This document shows positions 1 to 7,984 of a stretch of DNA of 64,000 bases, one piece after another. Both the position numbers and the translations under genes were made by a program. The notes under the pieces were generated by a model. The model was not told the DNA's origin. It saw nothing but the letters and a program-made list of their open reading frames with translations, and did no database searches. Origin of the DNA: Roseivirga sp. 4D4 (GTDB lineage Bacteria; Bacteroidota; Bacteroidia; Cytophagales; Cyclobacteriaceae); the NCBI RefSeq assembly GCF_001747095.1, contig NZ_MDGP01000001.1, positions 3,579,001-3,643,000 on the forward strand. The letters are read 5' to 3'. Numbering within the stretch: position 1 is the stretch's first letter; each line of letters begins with the position of its first letter.

Positions 1-1
1 T

Positions 2-1063
2 GTTGCTGGTAAAATAGTCTTTGCTAAAGCTGGAGATGGAACTACCGCTGACCGAAGAGCCATTCTTCGTCTAAGTCGTCAGAAATATGAATTTGCCAGA
101 GACAATGGTGCCGCAGGCCTTGTTGAGTTTTACAACTCACCTGCCACGCCATGGGCGCAATTGGGCTTCACTTTTAATAGAGTAAACTTAACTCTTGATA
201 GTTTTGATAACGATAAAGAGATTATCCCTCACCTGTGGTTAAAAGATCTTGATAATTCGAATCAACGCTTTATGCGAACAAGGAGTATCAAAAGAGCCTC
301 CTTGAAAATCGAAGGAATGACCAATGAAATCACCAGGGACAAGAACATTTTGGCCATGGTGGAGGGTACGGATCCTGAATTGAAAAAAGAATTTATCATG
401 TTCTCCGCTCATTATGATCACGTAGGTGTTGGGCGAGCAGATGCCGAGGGAGATTCAATCTACAATGGCACCAGAGACAATGCCATAGGCACTGTTACAG
501 TGCTTTCGGCCGCTGAGAATATTGCCAAATACCCGATGAAGCGATCGGCCTTGTTTGTCTTGTTTACTGGAGAGGAAAAAGGGCTTTTAGGAAGTCGTTA
601 TTTAGCCAATAATCCAATTTTGCCCAATGAGGAGATTGTTTTCTGTTGGAATAGTGACAATGGGGGCTATAATGACAAGACCATTTCAACCATTGTTGGC
701 CTTGAACGAACTACTGCGTCACAGTATATCAAAGATGCTAACGTGGCCTTCGGCCTGGAAGCCATTGACGATCCTGCAGGTGAGCAGGGGTTATTTGATA
801 GGTCTGATAACGTGAGCTTCGCTCGAAAAGGGATTCCTGCCCCTACGTATAGTTTGGGTTTCCGCGCTTTTGACAGTGAGATTACAAAATACTATCACCA
901 ACCGGGTGACAATCCAAATACTGTCGACTATGACTACTTGGAGAAATTCTTCAAGAGTTATGTTTATGCATCTCGTATGATTGGTAATGCTGCCGAAAGA
1001 CCATTCTGGGTTGAAGGTGACAAGTATTACGAGACTGGCAAAAAGCTCTACGGAATGAATTGA
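2..1063 (+). CDS. M28 family metallopeptidase, 5'-truncated by window edge
   Basis: The reading frame is open from the first bases, so the start lies upstream and about 353 residues are visible. The first 60 visible residues look like the end of a protease-associated (PA) domain. The catalytic part shows the zinc-ligand pattern of M28 aminopeptidases: SAHYDHVGVG (His and bridging Asp follow it in TRDNAIG), the general-base pair in FTGEEKGLLGS, an Asp in NSDNGG, and a late His in YYHQPGDNPNTVDY. These enzymes remove N-terminal residues from peptides and in this phylum are usually exported; the signal peptide would lie outside the window. An ATG- or TTG-started version beginning near 161 would cut into the PA domain and is unlikely. 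Family assignment is firm; substrate is unknown. Confidence 0.9.
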   Translation, partial: VAGKIVFAKAGDGTTADRRAILRLSRQKYEFARDNGAAGLVEFYNSPATPWAQLGFTFNRVNLTLDSFDNDKEIIPHLWLKDLDNSNQRFMRTRSIKRASLKIEGMTNEITRDKNILAMVEGTDPELKKEFIMFSAHYDHVGVGRADAEGDSIYNGTRDNAIGTVTVLSAAENIAKYPMKRSALFVLFTGEEKGLLGSRYLANNPILPNEEIVFCWNSDNGGYNDKTISTIVGLERTTASQYIKDANVAFGLEAIDDPAGEQGLFDRSDNVSFARKGIPAPTYSLGFRAFDSEITKYYHQPGDNPNTVDYDYLEKFFKSYVYASRMIGNAAERPFWVEGDKYYETGKKLYGMN

Positions 1064-1074
1064 TTGAATACGTT

Positions 1075-1123
1075 CGAGACCCTGAACCCCTCTGCTGACA
1101 AGCAGGTTCATTTCAGGGTCTCG
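1075..1123. repeat. Nested inverted repeat / likely bidirectional terminator
   Basis: Perfect 12-bp arms CGAGACCCTGAA (1075-1086) and TTCAGGGTCTCG (1112-1123) enclose a second small inverted repeat, CTGCT-GACA-AGCAG (1092-1105). The element sits between the convergent ends of the M28 gene and the small minus-strand gene at 1130. The inner part resembles the CTGTCTGCCGACAGGCAG palindrome found near the tRNA genes at 25.7 kb. It may act as a terminator for both strands, although there is no long T-run. Confidence 0.55.
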
Positions 1124-1129
1124 AGCTCC

Positions 1130-1366
1130 TTATTTCTTTAGTCTTGTCTCTTTATCCTTATCTCTTTGCGCCATTTTCTTTGGAAGGACTACAAAGCGAT
1201 AGTAGCCCCAGAGTAAGCCTGCTGGCACAGCAAAGATTAGTTCGGTAATGTGGTTCTCAGGTTCTACGATTTGGTCATCGCTGAATTGCGGAAAGATGAT
1301 GTACATTAAAACCCAAACTAATCCCCCAAAAACGAGTCCTTTAACGACCCAACCGTAGTTTCTCAT
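1130..1366 (-). CDS. Small two-helix membrane protein
   Basis: The product is 78 residues long and no family is recognised. Two hydrophobic segments are visible, residues about 6-25 (WVVKGLVFGGLVWVLMYIIF) and 42-60 (ELIFAVPAGLLWGYYRFVVL), followed by a highly basic tail (KKMAQRDKDKETRLKK) likely to face the cytoplasm. Its ATG overlaps the stop of coaX by 4 bp, so the two are translationally coupled and share a transcript. The position next to coaX may be incidental; nothing in the sequence ties it to CoA synthesis. Confidence 0.7.
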   Translation of the reverse strand: MRNYGWVVKGLVFGGLVWVLMYIIFPQFSDDQIVEPENHITELIFAVPAGLLWGYYRFVVLPKKMAQRDKDKETRLKK

Positions 1367-2136
1367 ACCTTTTCTATTACTGCCTCATGTATAAAACGTA
1401 GCCCTTCAAGTGTAAGGTGCCGATTCACCTGATCAAAACGATCATGCAAGGGGTGCAAGATAGAGGAAAGCCCTCCCGTAGCGATGACTTTTGCCTCTTT
1501 GTTCAGTTCTTTTTGGATACGATCCAGCATACCCTCGACCATACTCACATAGCCCCAAAGCACTCCATTTTGGATAGCGGTAGTTGTATTGGTTCCAATC
1601 ACAGAATCTGGTAATTCTAAAGGTACTTCTGGTAATTGTGCCGTATTGCCGACTAAGGCTACGATGGCAGTTTTTAAGCCGGGAGCAATGTTCACTCCTT
1701 TGATATTACCGTCACCTGCCACTACGGTAAAGGTCAATGCTGTACCGAAATCTACGATGATTATGTCTTCTTGATAAAGTACATGGCCCGCCATGGCATT
1801 GGCAATAAGGTCCGTACCAATTTCGTAAGGGTTTTGCGTATTGATCGGTAGCTTATCATAAACTTTTGGCCCCACAAATACAGGCTCCTTGTCGATTAGG
1901 GGTTTTGTGAATTCTGAAAGAATGTCATTCAATTGAGGAACGACCGAAGAGATAACCACTCGATTGACATCTTCTAACGTCAGATTAGCCTCTAGGAAGT
2001 TTAACCTCAGGAAGAGTTCGTACTCAATTTGATTCTTAATTGGTACGGTTTCAAATCGCCATTCCTGAATCCAGTCAGTACCATCATGGATCCCAAAAAC
2101 AATGTTGGTATTACCGGCATCTATCGCGAGTAGCAT
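1363..2136 (-). CDS. coaX: Type III pantothenate kinase
   Basis: CoaX phosphorylates pantothenate, the first step of coenzyme A synthesis, in the cytoplasm. The 257-residue length is normal for the family. Diagnostic motifs are the N-terminal phosphate-binding loop LLAIDAGNTNIVFGIHDG, the catalytic-Asp region EIGTDLIANAMAG around residue 105, IIVDFGTALTFTVV, and the late glycine-rich ATGGLSS. Type III kinases are ATP-dependent, insensitive to CoA feedback and often need a monovalent cation; that is family knowledge. The gene is followed by a 4-bp-overlapping membrane protein gene. Identification is firm. Confidence 0.96.
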   Translation of the reverse strand: MLLAIDAGNTNIVFGIHDGTDWIQEWRFETVPIKNQIEYELFLRLNFLEANLTLEDVNRVVISSVVPQLNDILSEFTKPLIDKEPVFVGPKVYDKLPINTQNPYEIGTDLIANAMAGHVLYQEDIIIVDFGTALTFTVVAGDGNIKGVNIAPGLKTAIVALVGNTAQLPEVPLELPDSVIGTNTTTAIQNGVLWGYVSMVEGMLDRIQKELNKEAKVIATGGLSSILHPLHDRFDQVNRHLTLEGLRFIHEAVIEKV

Positions 2137-2171
2137 AGTTGAAGATATTAATTATTCTAATACGCACCGTC

Positions 2172-2192
2172 ATGCTGAACTTGTTTCAGCAT
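2172..2192. repeat. Short inverted repeat TGCTGAA...TTCAGCA
   Basis: The sequence ATGCTGAACTTGTTTCAGCA forms a hairpin with 7-bp arms TGCTGAA and TTCAGCA. It lies in the 100-bp gap between coaX and the amidase gene, both on the minus strand. It belongs to the kind of short dispersed palindrome common in Bacteroidota intergenic DNA. No coding function is seen. Confidence 0.5.
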
Positions 2193-2236
2193 CTTACAAA
2201 TGCATATGTCCAAAGCACGCTCGGGTCGAATGTTTT

Positions 2237-3928
2237 TTAATCAATAAAGCCCGGAGGGTGTTGCTCATCGAATGCTGTCGCCTCTTGATAGGCCCTGGCA
2301 ACTGCTAGAATGGTGGCTTCATCGAAAAGGTTACCAATGAATGAGATACTGGTCGGACTGCCATTCTGGTTGTAACCATTCTTGAGCACCACACAGGGAT
2401 GACCTGTCAGGTTAGTAGTCAGAAGTTGACTTCCACCAAAGCTCGGTGTAACGATTACATCATAGTCCTCCATAAGCGCGTTTACCCTTTGCACTACTTC
2501 ATATCGGACCCTGTTGGCATTGATATAATCAACCGCGGAGGTAAAGCGGGCGCTACGGAACAAATTTGGCCAGGCTCCTGCGCTCTGTCTCACTAATAGC
2601 GTGTCTCTGTCTGATCGAGTAAGCGCATCAAAGGCAGCTGAAGCTTCGGCACTGAGGATGGCTTGCATTGCCGGAAAAGGCAAATTAGAAACCCATTCGA
2701 CAGGTTGAAGGTCAGCCCCAAGCGACCTTAATACTTCTAGTGACTTGTCGTCATTTTCTTTTTGGGTTGGTCTATTTCTGTCAAAGTAAGATTTCAGATA
2801 CCCGACCCTAAGCTTTGATAGATCTACCTTGCCCTGATAATTAAAAGGATGGTCTTCGACCGTCAGGTCAATATTATCTACTCCCCTAATGGCGTCAAAA
2901 ACAAGAGCGCAGTCAAGGGCATTTCTGGTAATCGGACCAATCTTATCCATACTCCAACTCAGTGCCATTGCTCCAGCGCGACTAACGCGACCAAAAGTTG
3001 GCCTTAGGCCAGTTACACCATTTCTGGTTGATGGAGAGACAATTGATCCCAGTGTTTCTGTGCCAAGGGCAAAAGGCACAAGCCCCGCAGAGGTACTGGA
3101 GGCTGAACCTGCTGACGACCCACTAGACCCTTGTTTCAGGTTCCAGGGATTTTTAGTTGTTCCACCATACCAGACATCACCCATGGCGAGCGCTCCTAAG
3201 GTGAGTTTAGCGACTAACACAGCACCAGCCTCGTCAAGTTTCTTTACCACGGTGGCCAACTCCTTGCCTCTGTCTTGGTCCTTATAAGGCCCAGCACCCC
3301 AGGTAGTCTTGTATTCAGGCACCGACATAAGGTCCTTAGCACCATATGGAATTCCATGAAGAGGGCCCAGATAAGTACCATTCTTCAAAAGGTCATCTGC
3401 TCGTTTGGCTTGTGCTAAAGCTCTTTCTTCCGTGATGCTAATAACGGCCTTCAACGAATCATCATGCCTTCTAAGTCTACCGATGAAGAATTCTGTAAGC
3501 TCGACAGAAGTGATTTTCCGCTCTCGGATGAGCACTGATAGCTCTGCGACAGTGTAAAAGGCTAGGTCGTTTTTATTCTCTGGAAGCTTTACATTTTTTG
3601 GGAGTTCCCATTGGATTTGCTGTTGTTTGGTCGGAATTGGTCTATTTCCCTTGGGTGGATTAAACCACAATGCAGGAGGAACGCTGTTGTCAATTTTATA
3701 CTCATGCAATTCCTTCAAACCTCTCAGGTTGCGGTTTATATTGGGGAGCATTTGCGAAATTTCCTGATCATCAAAATCGAGGTTGAGGATCTTTTGAGCT
3801 GCTTCAACATCGCTTTTTTCTATGGCCATATTCTGCGCCATTTTAAAGCCTGCTAAAAAACCAGTGGTCAATAGCAGCAAGATTAAAACAACTGGTGCCT
3901 TTTTAAACTTTGTATTCAGTATAGTCAT
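2237..3928 (-). CDS. Membrane-anchored amidase-signature hydrolase
   Basis: The product is 563 residues long. An N-terminal hydrophobic stretch (VVLILLLLTTGFLAGF) suggests an uncleaved anchor or signal peptide, so the enzyme probably acts in the periplasm. The amidase-signature core is clear: the catalytic Lys in IPYGAKDL, the serine-rich stretch QGSSGSSAGSASSTSAG carrying the cis-Ser, and the nucleophile region LGTETLGSIVSPS. The triad is therefore Lys-Ser-Ser. Substrate specificity cannot be read. It resembles the exported amidases of the AtzF/GatA-like group and is not the tRNA amidotransferase subunit, because it has an N-terminal extension of about 100 residues and no gatB/gatC neighbours. 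Confidence 0.9.
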   Translation of the reverse strand: MTILNTKFKKAPVVLILLLLTTGFLAGFKMAQNMAIEKSDVEAAQKILNLDFDDQEISQMLPNINRNLRGLKELHEYKIDNSVPPALWFNPPKGNRPIPTKQQQIQWELPKNVKLPENKNDLAFYTVAELSVLIRERKITSVELTEFFIGRLRRHDDSLKAVISITEERALAQAKRADDLLKNGTYLGPLHGIPYGAKDLMSVPEYKTTWGAGPYKDQDRGKELATVVKKLDEAGAVLVAKLTLGALAMGDVWYGGTTKNPWNLKQGSSGSSAGSASSTSAGLVPFALGTETLGSIVSPSTRNGVTGLRPTFGRVSRAGAMALSWSMDKIGPITRNALDCALVFDAIRGVDNIDLTVEDHPFNYQGKVDLSKLRVGYLKSYFDRNRPTQKENDDKSLEVLRSLGADLQPVEWVSNLPFPAMQAILSAEASAAFDALTRSDRDTLLVRQSAGAWPNLFRSARFTSAVDYINANRVRYEVVQRVNALMEDYDVIVTPSFGGSQLLTTNLTGHPCVVLKNGYNQNGSPTSISFIGNLFDEATILAVARAYQEATAFDEQHPPGFID

Positions 3929-3989
3929 TGAAGAAGTGTTTTATAGATTTGAGGGAGATTTAATCCTTACCTCAGCAGAAAGACAAGTT

Positions 3990-4430
3990 ATGAATTCCAT
4001 AAAGACACCACAAACCATTTTCCCTAACTGGATGCGTGGTTTTTTACTCATATCGGCAGCTTACAATATCCTCTGGGGGATTTTCATCGGTTACTTTCCA
4101 GAAACATTCTTTCAATGGGTGACAGAGTCAGAGGCTTCGGTCCCTGGAGCCATTACTTGGCAGGGAAAAGGAGTGTTGTTGATGGCAGGGGTTTATTTGA
4201 CTTGTGCCATTCATCCGGGAAGGTTCTGGTACCTCTTGTTCTTTGCTGCCTTTACCAAAATTGCTGGAGGGATATGGTTTTACTTCTATATACTAGAGCA
4301 ACAGGTGGGAGACAAAGCTACTTTCCATTTGTTGATGAATGATGGCATTTGGGTTCCTTTCTTGGTATTCATTGGCCTGAGAGCCCACGCCTACTCTAAG
4401 TTCAAGCGTAGTACCGAAAATCAGGCTTAA
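3990..4430 (+). CDS. Four-helix membrane protein of unknown function
   Basis: The start is taken at the ATG at 3990 because the open frame upstream runs through the divergent amidase promoter region and start. This gives 146 residues with four hydrophobic segments: FLLISAAYNILWGIFIG, GVLLMAGVYLTCAIH, YLLFFAAFTKIAGGIWFYFYI and WVPFLVFIGLRAHA. The short hydrophilic ends carry no motif. It is transcribed divergently from the amidase and its stop overlaps the convergent outer-membrane gene by 4 bp. I do not recognise the family. Confidence 0.75.
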   Translation: MNSIKTPQTIFPNWMRGFLLISAAYNILWGIFIGYFPETFFQWVTESEASVPGAITWQGKGVLLMAGVYLTCAIHPGRFWYLLFFAAFTKIAGGIWFYFYILEQQVGDKATFHLLMNDGIWVPFLVFIGLRAHAYSKFKRSTENQA

Positions 4431-5911
4431 AAGAATAGGAACTTTTTCCGCTTGTAGAGCGGGGTCCTTTCTGATCGCGCAAATCCACTACCTACTCTTG
4501 AAGATCCAAAACAATAAGTCTTTTTAGAGTTAGCTTTCAACTGTTTTAGGTTGATGCTAAAGAATACACCACCAGACTTTTTCTCTTTGGAGAACAGTGA
4601 GCCTAAGCTTTGTGTGCCGATCGTGAATGCTCCATATCTTAGTGCAGCTCCAAGCTCGGAGTCACCATCCAGATTACGATAAAAGGGCAGGTAAAACCCC
4701 GCATATCCAGTTTCGTAGCGAGGAGTGATGGTGATACTACTCGGGTAGTTCACCCTATAGTCAGCTGGTACCAGGCTCGTTAGGTCAAACCTACCAGCTA
4801 CGTTTAGATAGAAGTTGTTCCAAAAATTATAGTCGTAATCCAGATTAAGAGAGGTAGGTAAAGTCACAGTATAGCTGCCTGACTTATCGCCTACCTGAAG
4901 TATAGTCTCCAAAGAATCCCTCACTTGCCGAAAGCTATCTATGTTACCGAAGAGATCATCAAAGTTGATGTCTCCCTGATTCGGAAGTATGCCAGTGGCA
5001 GCAAAGGCCGCAGATCCCTGATCGAATTTCATTACCCCGATATCAGTAATGGAAATGCCCAGTCTGAATTCATAGGTGATATCAGGTTTTAGCCTGGTTT
5101 CCCTATTGCCACGCGGGTCTTCACGATGAGCAACTCTTTCATAGACTACTCCAATATCCCCGCCAGGTTTAAACCCTGTTCCTTTCGGTAGTCGATTAAA
5201 GCTTTGAGTGCCATCAAATTGCTCGAATTCATCGAGCGTAGACGAATAACCCAGTTCAGCTTCTAAGTTGTTGAACTGGGCCAGCCCTGAGCCTGTAATA
5301 TTATAATCGATATCCTGGATGCTTGCCCAGACATTAGCCAATGGGTTTATCAGTTTGAAGGTGGCTCCGACTTTCCAGCGATGGAAGCCATCATCTTTCT
5401 TTACAAAGGCGTAACTCAGAGCCACTTCTTGCCATAAGCTAGTAGCGAAATCACCTTTTTGATTGGTCACTGTCGTGTTTAAAAATCGCATGTCAGTAAA
5501 GCGATTTACCTGGGTAATGAACTGTGGTGATAGATCATTAATGCTGCTCACCGATCGAAGTTGGAACTGTAGGGCAATGCCTTGGTTTCTCGGAAGAGAC
5601 AACATGGCTGAAAGGCCACCTACGTCTAGATTGGCATGTAAGAATCTAGGATCTAAATCTAAAAATCTAATAAGGCTGGTCCCTTCAGCATTCGTTCTCG
5701 TAAACCCAATATTGTTAGTCAGATAATAATTGCCATTGATAAGGCTGAAATCGAATTTATATGGCGAATCTGCTATGGAAGCGGGCTGGACTCTGGCTCC
5801 TAGTACTCCGGAGAAATCGGACTGAATGAATCCATTAAACTCTTGGGCCTTCAGCCACGGGCCAATGAGAATGAGCGTTAAAAAAAAGATTCTCCGATTT
5901 ATAATGATCAA
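4427..5911 (-). CDS. Outer-membrane protein, DUF5723-like
   Basis: The 494-residue product begins with a signal peptide (RRIFFLTLILIGPWLKAQ, cleavage after AQ). The mature start NGFIQSDFSGVLGARVQPAS, followed by SIADSPYKFDFSLI, is typical of DUF5723 outer-membrane proteins of Bacteroidota, which have PorV-like barrels. Aromatic-alternating strand patterns continue to the C terminus. No ATG exists in frame: an in-frame stop lies three codons before the TTG at 5911, so TTG is the best start. The basic C-terminal tail (YKRKKFLFF) is unusual for a barrel and overlaps the neighbouring convergent gene. The role is unknown; family assignment is moderately sure. Confidence 0.8.
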   Translation of the reverse strand: MIIINRRIFFLTLILIGPWLKAQEFNGFIQSDFSGVLGARVQPASIADSPYKFDFSLINGNYYLTNNIGFTRTNAEGTSLIRFLDLDPRFLHANLDVGGLSAMLSLPRNQGIALQFQLRSVSSINDLSPQFITQVNRFTDMRFLNTTVTNQKGDFATSLWQEVALSYAFVKKDDGFHRWKVGATFKLINPLANVWASIQDIDYNITGSGLAQFNNLEAELGYSSTLDEFEQFDGTQSFNRLPKGTGFKPGGDIGVVYERVAHREDPRGNRETRLKPDITYEFRLGISITDIGVMKFDQGSAAFAATGILPNQGDINFDDLFGNIDSFRQVRDSLETILQVGDKSGSYTVTLPTSLNLDYDYNFWNNFYLNVAGRFDLTSLVPADYRVNYPSSITITPRYETGYAGFYLPFYRNLDGDSELGAALRYGAFTIGTQSLGSLFSKEKKSGGVFFSINLKQLKANSKKTYCFGSSRVGSGFARSERTPLYKRKKFLFF

Positions 5912-6421
5912 AAATGATTAGGGATCGCCTTAAAATTACGACTAGTACTGCATATTATTTTATGTAAACTGCGTATTTCGCGAGATATCATTGATCCCAT
6001 TCATTTCTGTAGCTGAATGTCCATTTGACCAAATTCTATTTTGTGAAACCGAATTATTAAAAAACATATCCAATTTGAAGGTATATACATGCTTTTGTGA
6101 AGATCAAGAAAATGTATGTGAACGACATGAAAATTTGGGGTCAACGACTTTTTTCTGTATGTTTGTTTCACTTTCACAAGAACACCTCCTTACTATCTTC
6201 TTATCATCTACCCTCAGGTATTTCACTAAACCAACCTGTATACTTCCTATTGCGCTAAGTCGAACGAGCGCTACCTCATAATTTTCCTACGCCCTGATTT
6301 CTCAGGGTGATCATTGGAGGTTTATTGCCGAACTCTTTAAATCTCAATTTCAATTACAGCCAAGTCGAACGGGCTATTGAAAAATCAACGATGAAGTCAC
6401 CCTGGCTTAAAAACCGGGGTT
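5912..6421. other. 510-bp intergenic region without a convincing gene
   Basis: No supported coding region is seen; a 96-codon open frame at 5991-6281 has no recognisable protein features. The right half holds two hairpins, GCCCTGATTTCTCAGGG (about 6290-6308) and CCCTGGCTTAAAAACCGGGG (about 6401-6419). It also holds a repeated word, AAGTCGAACG, at about 6257 and 6362. This is the promoter-bearing region between two divergent exported-protein genes. Confidence 0.5.
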
Positions 6422-7939
6422 ATGAAAAGACATTTAAGTACAATCAATAAGGTAGTATTGGTCAGTTTGTTAGTACTGACAAATACATTTTCCCTTTTAT
6501 CTAACAACTATAATCGAACAATTACTCGTCAAGAGGCTGCCGATGATCTGGAAGTTTACTTTCAGATCATCGATAAGCAGCACGGCAATCCTTACCAATA
6601 TATCAGCCGCCAGGCATTTCAAAAATTGGTATTGGACAAAGTAGCATCCCTTCCTGAGGCCATTACTTTCAAACAATTTGAGGTGCTCCTTGCTGAGCTC
6701 AACAATACATTGCGTTGTGGTCATACAAAGGTGGGAATGGATAAATCGGTTGTTCGTCAGGATTTAGGGTTATCTCAATTCTTTCCCTTACCGATAAAGA
6801 TTATAGAGGGAAGAGCTTATGTAGACTTCGAGCGCAGTGACATTCCTCATGGTGCGGAATTACTAAGCATTAATGATGAGGAAATTCCGGCTCTATTGCC
6901 AAAACTTATCAACCTTACAGTCACTGATGGTTTCAGTGAAACAAAACCTTTAAGAGAAGTAGAGAGCAAATTTGGCTATTACTACTTCTTAAAAAACGGT
7001 GCTTCTTCTAGCTTCTCAGTAAGCTATAAGGACCCTATTGGTCAAGTTCGACAAGTGATTGTTGAAGGCGTGGCGGGAAATACCATGCTGGCGAACAATT
7101 ACTACAGACCAATCAACATGTCGCATGAGCGATACAATCGGTTTACGAACCTTGATGCGATCGACTCCCTTCAGACGCTCGTTCTAACATTGAATACATT
7201 CCAGGCTAACCCGGACTGGTTTGATCAGAAGTTAGGATCACGTTACAATGAGGAAGACAAGGAGTTCGACTTTGAAAATCTCGTTATTGATCTGAGAATA
7301 AACGAGGGGGGCGATCGCAGATTGTTGAACACGATGTACCAGTTTTTAACCGGTAGAAAACTCAACGATCCTTCAAAGACGTATACCAGATCTCAGAGCA
7401 TCGAGATGAAGAAATATGTTGCTTCGATTAATGGTCGTTTAAAGACAGATGAATCTTTAAAAGGTGCTGAAGACTATATTCAAAAGTATTTCCAAGCACC
7501 GAAAGAAGGACGATTTGAAGCCCCTCTGCTGAACTGGTATGACGAGTTCGAAGGAACAACAGATTACAAAGGAGCCAAGTTTGATGGCAACATTTATGTC
7601 TTGATTTCTGGAAGGACCTTCTCTGCAGCAGCTGACCTTGCTAGGATATTAGGCCAAATGGATAATGTGATATTGATAGGTGAAGAAACTGGTGGTGCCC
7701 ATGTGGGCAGAGCGGCTAATATGTTGGTAAACTATAGCCTGCCAAATACAAGCTCAACCCTTCAAGTACCTGTCATCTATGAGGAATTTGTGAATGTATC
7801 GACTGACAATGCCGGTAGAGGGACTTTTCCTGATTATGCTGTACAGACTACTTTTGAAGATCTTTTGGATAAAAAAGATTCTGTATTTGAGTATGCTTTG
7901 GAGTTAATTAGTCAGCGAAATTCTTTCGGTTCGAATTAA
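6422..7939 (+). CDS. S41 family (C-terminal processing-type) serine peptidase
   Basis: The 505-residue product has an N-terminal signal peptide (VVLVSLLVLTNTFSLLS). The middle of the protein carries a PDZ-like segment (LLSINDEEIPALLPKLI). The C-terminal peptidase core shows NLVIDLRINEGGD, then the nucleophile region VLISGRTFSAAADLARIL (Ser in FSAAA), and GEETGGAHVG, all typical of S41/tail-specific proteases. The protein should act in the periplasm or on the outer surface. It lies 45 bp upstream of polA; that link looks incidental. Substrate is unknown. Confidence 0.88.
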   Translation: MKRHLSTINKVVLVSLLVLTNTFSLLSNNYNRTITRQEAADDLEVYFQIIDKQHGNPYQYISRQAFQKLVLDKVASLPEAITFKQFEVLLAELNNTLRCGHTKVGMDKSVVRQDLGLSQFFPLPIKIIEGRAYVDFERSDIPHGAELLSINDEEIPALLPKLINLTVTDGFSETKPLREVESKFGYYYFLKNGASSSFSVSYKDPIGQVRQVIVEGVAGNTMLANNYYRPINMSHERYNRFTNLDAIDSLQTLVLTLNTFQANPDWFDQKLGSRYNEEDKEFDFENLVIDLRINEGGDRRLLNTMYQFLTGRKLNDPSKTYTRSQSIEMKKYVASINGRLKTDESLKGAEDYIQKYFQAPKEGRFEAPLLNWYDEFEGTTDYKGAKFDGNIYVLISGRTFSAAADLARILGQMDNVILIGEETGGAHVGRAANMLVNYSLPNTSSTLQVPVIYEEFVNVSTDNAGRGTFPDYAVQTTFEDLLDKKDSVFEYALELISQRNSFGSN

Positions 7940-7984
7940 GCAATTTCCTCTTTCTCAGTTTTCCGGAATACTTACCTTTATAAT

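Noticed and set aside
5991..6281. 96-codon plus-strand frame in the gap before the S41 gene
   Set aside because: No signal peptide, motif or family pattern; it covers hairpins and repeat words typical of regulatory DNA.
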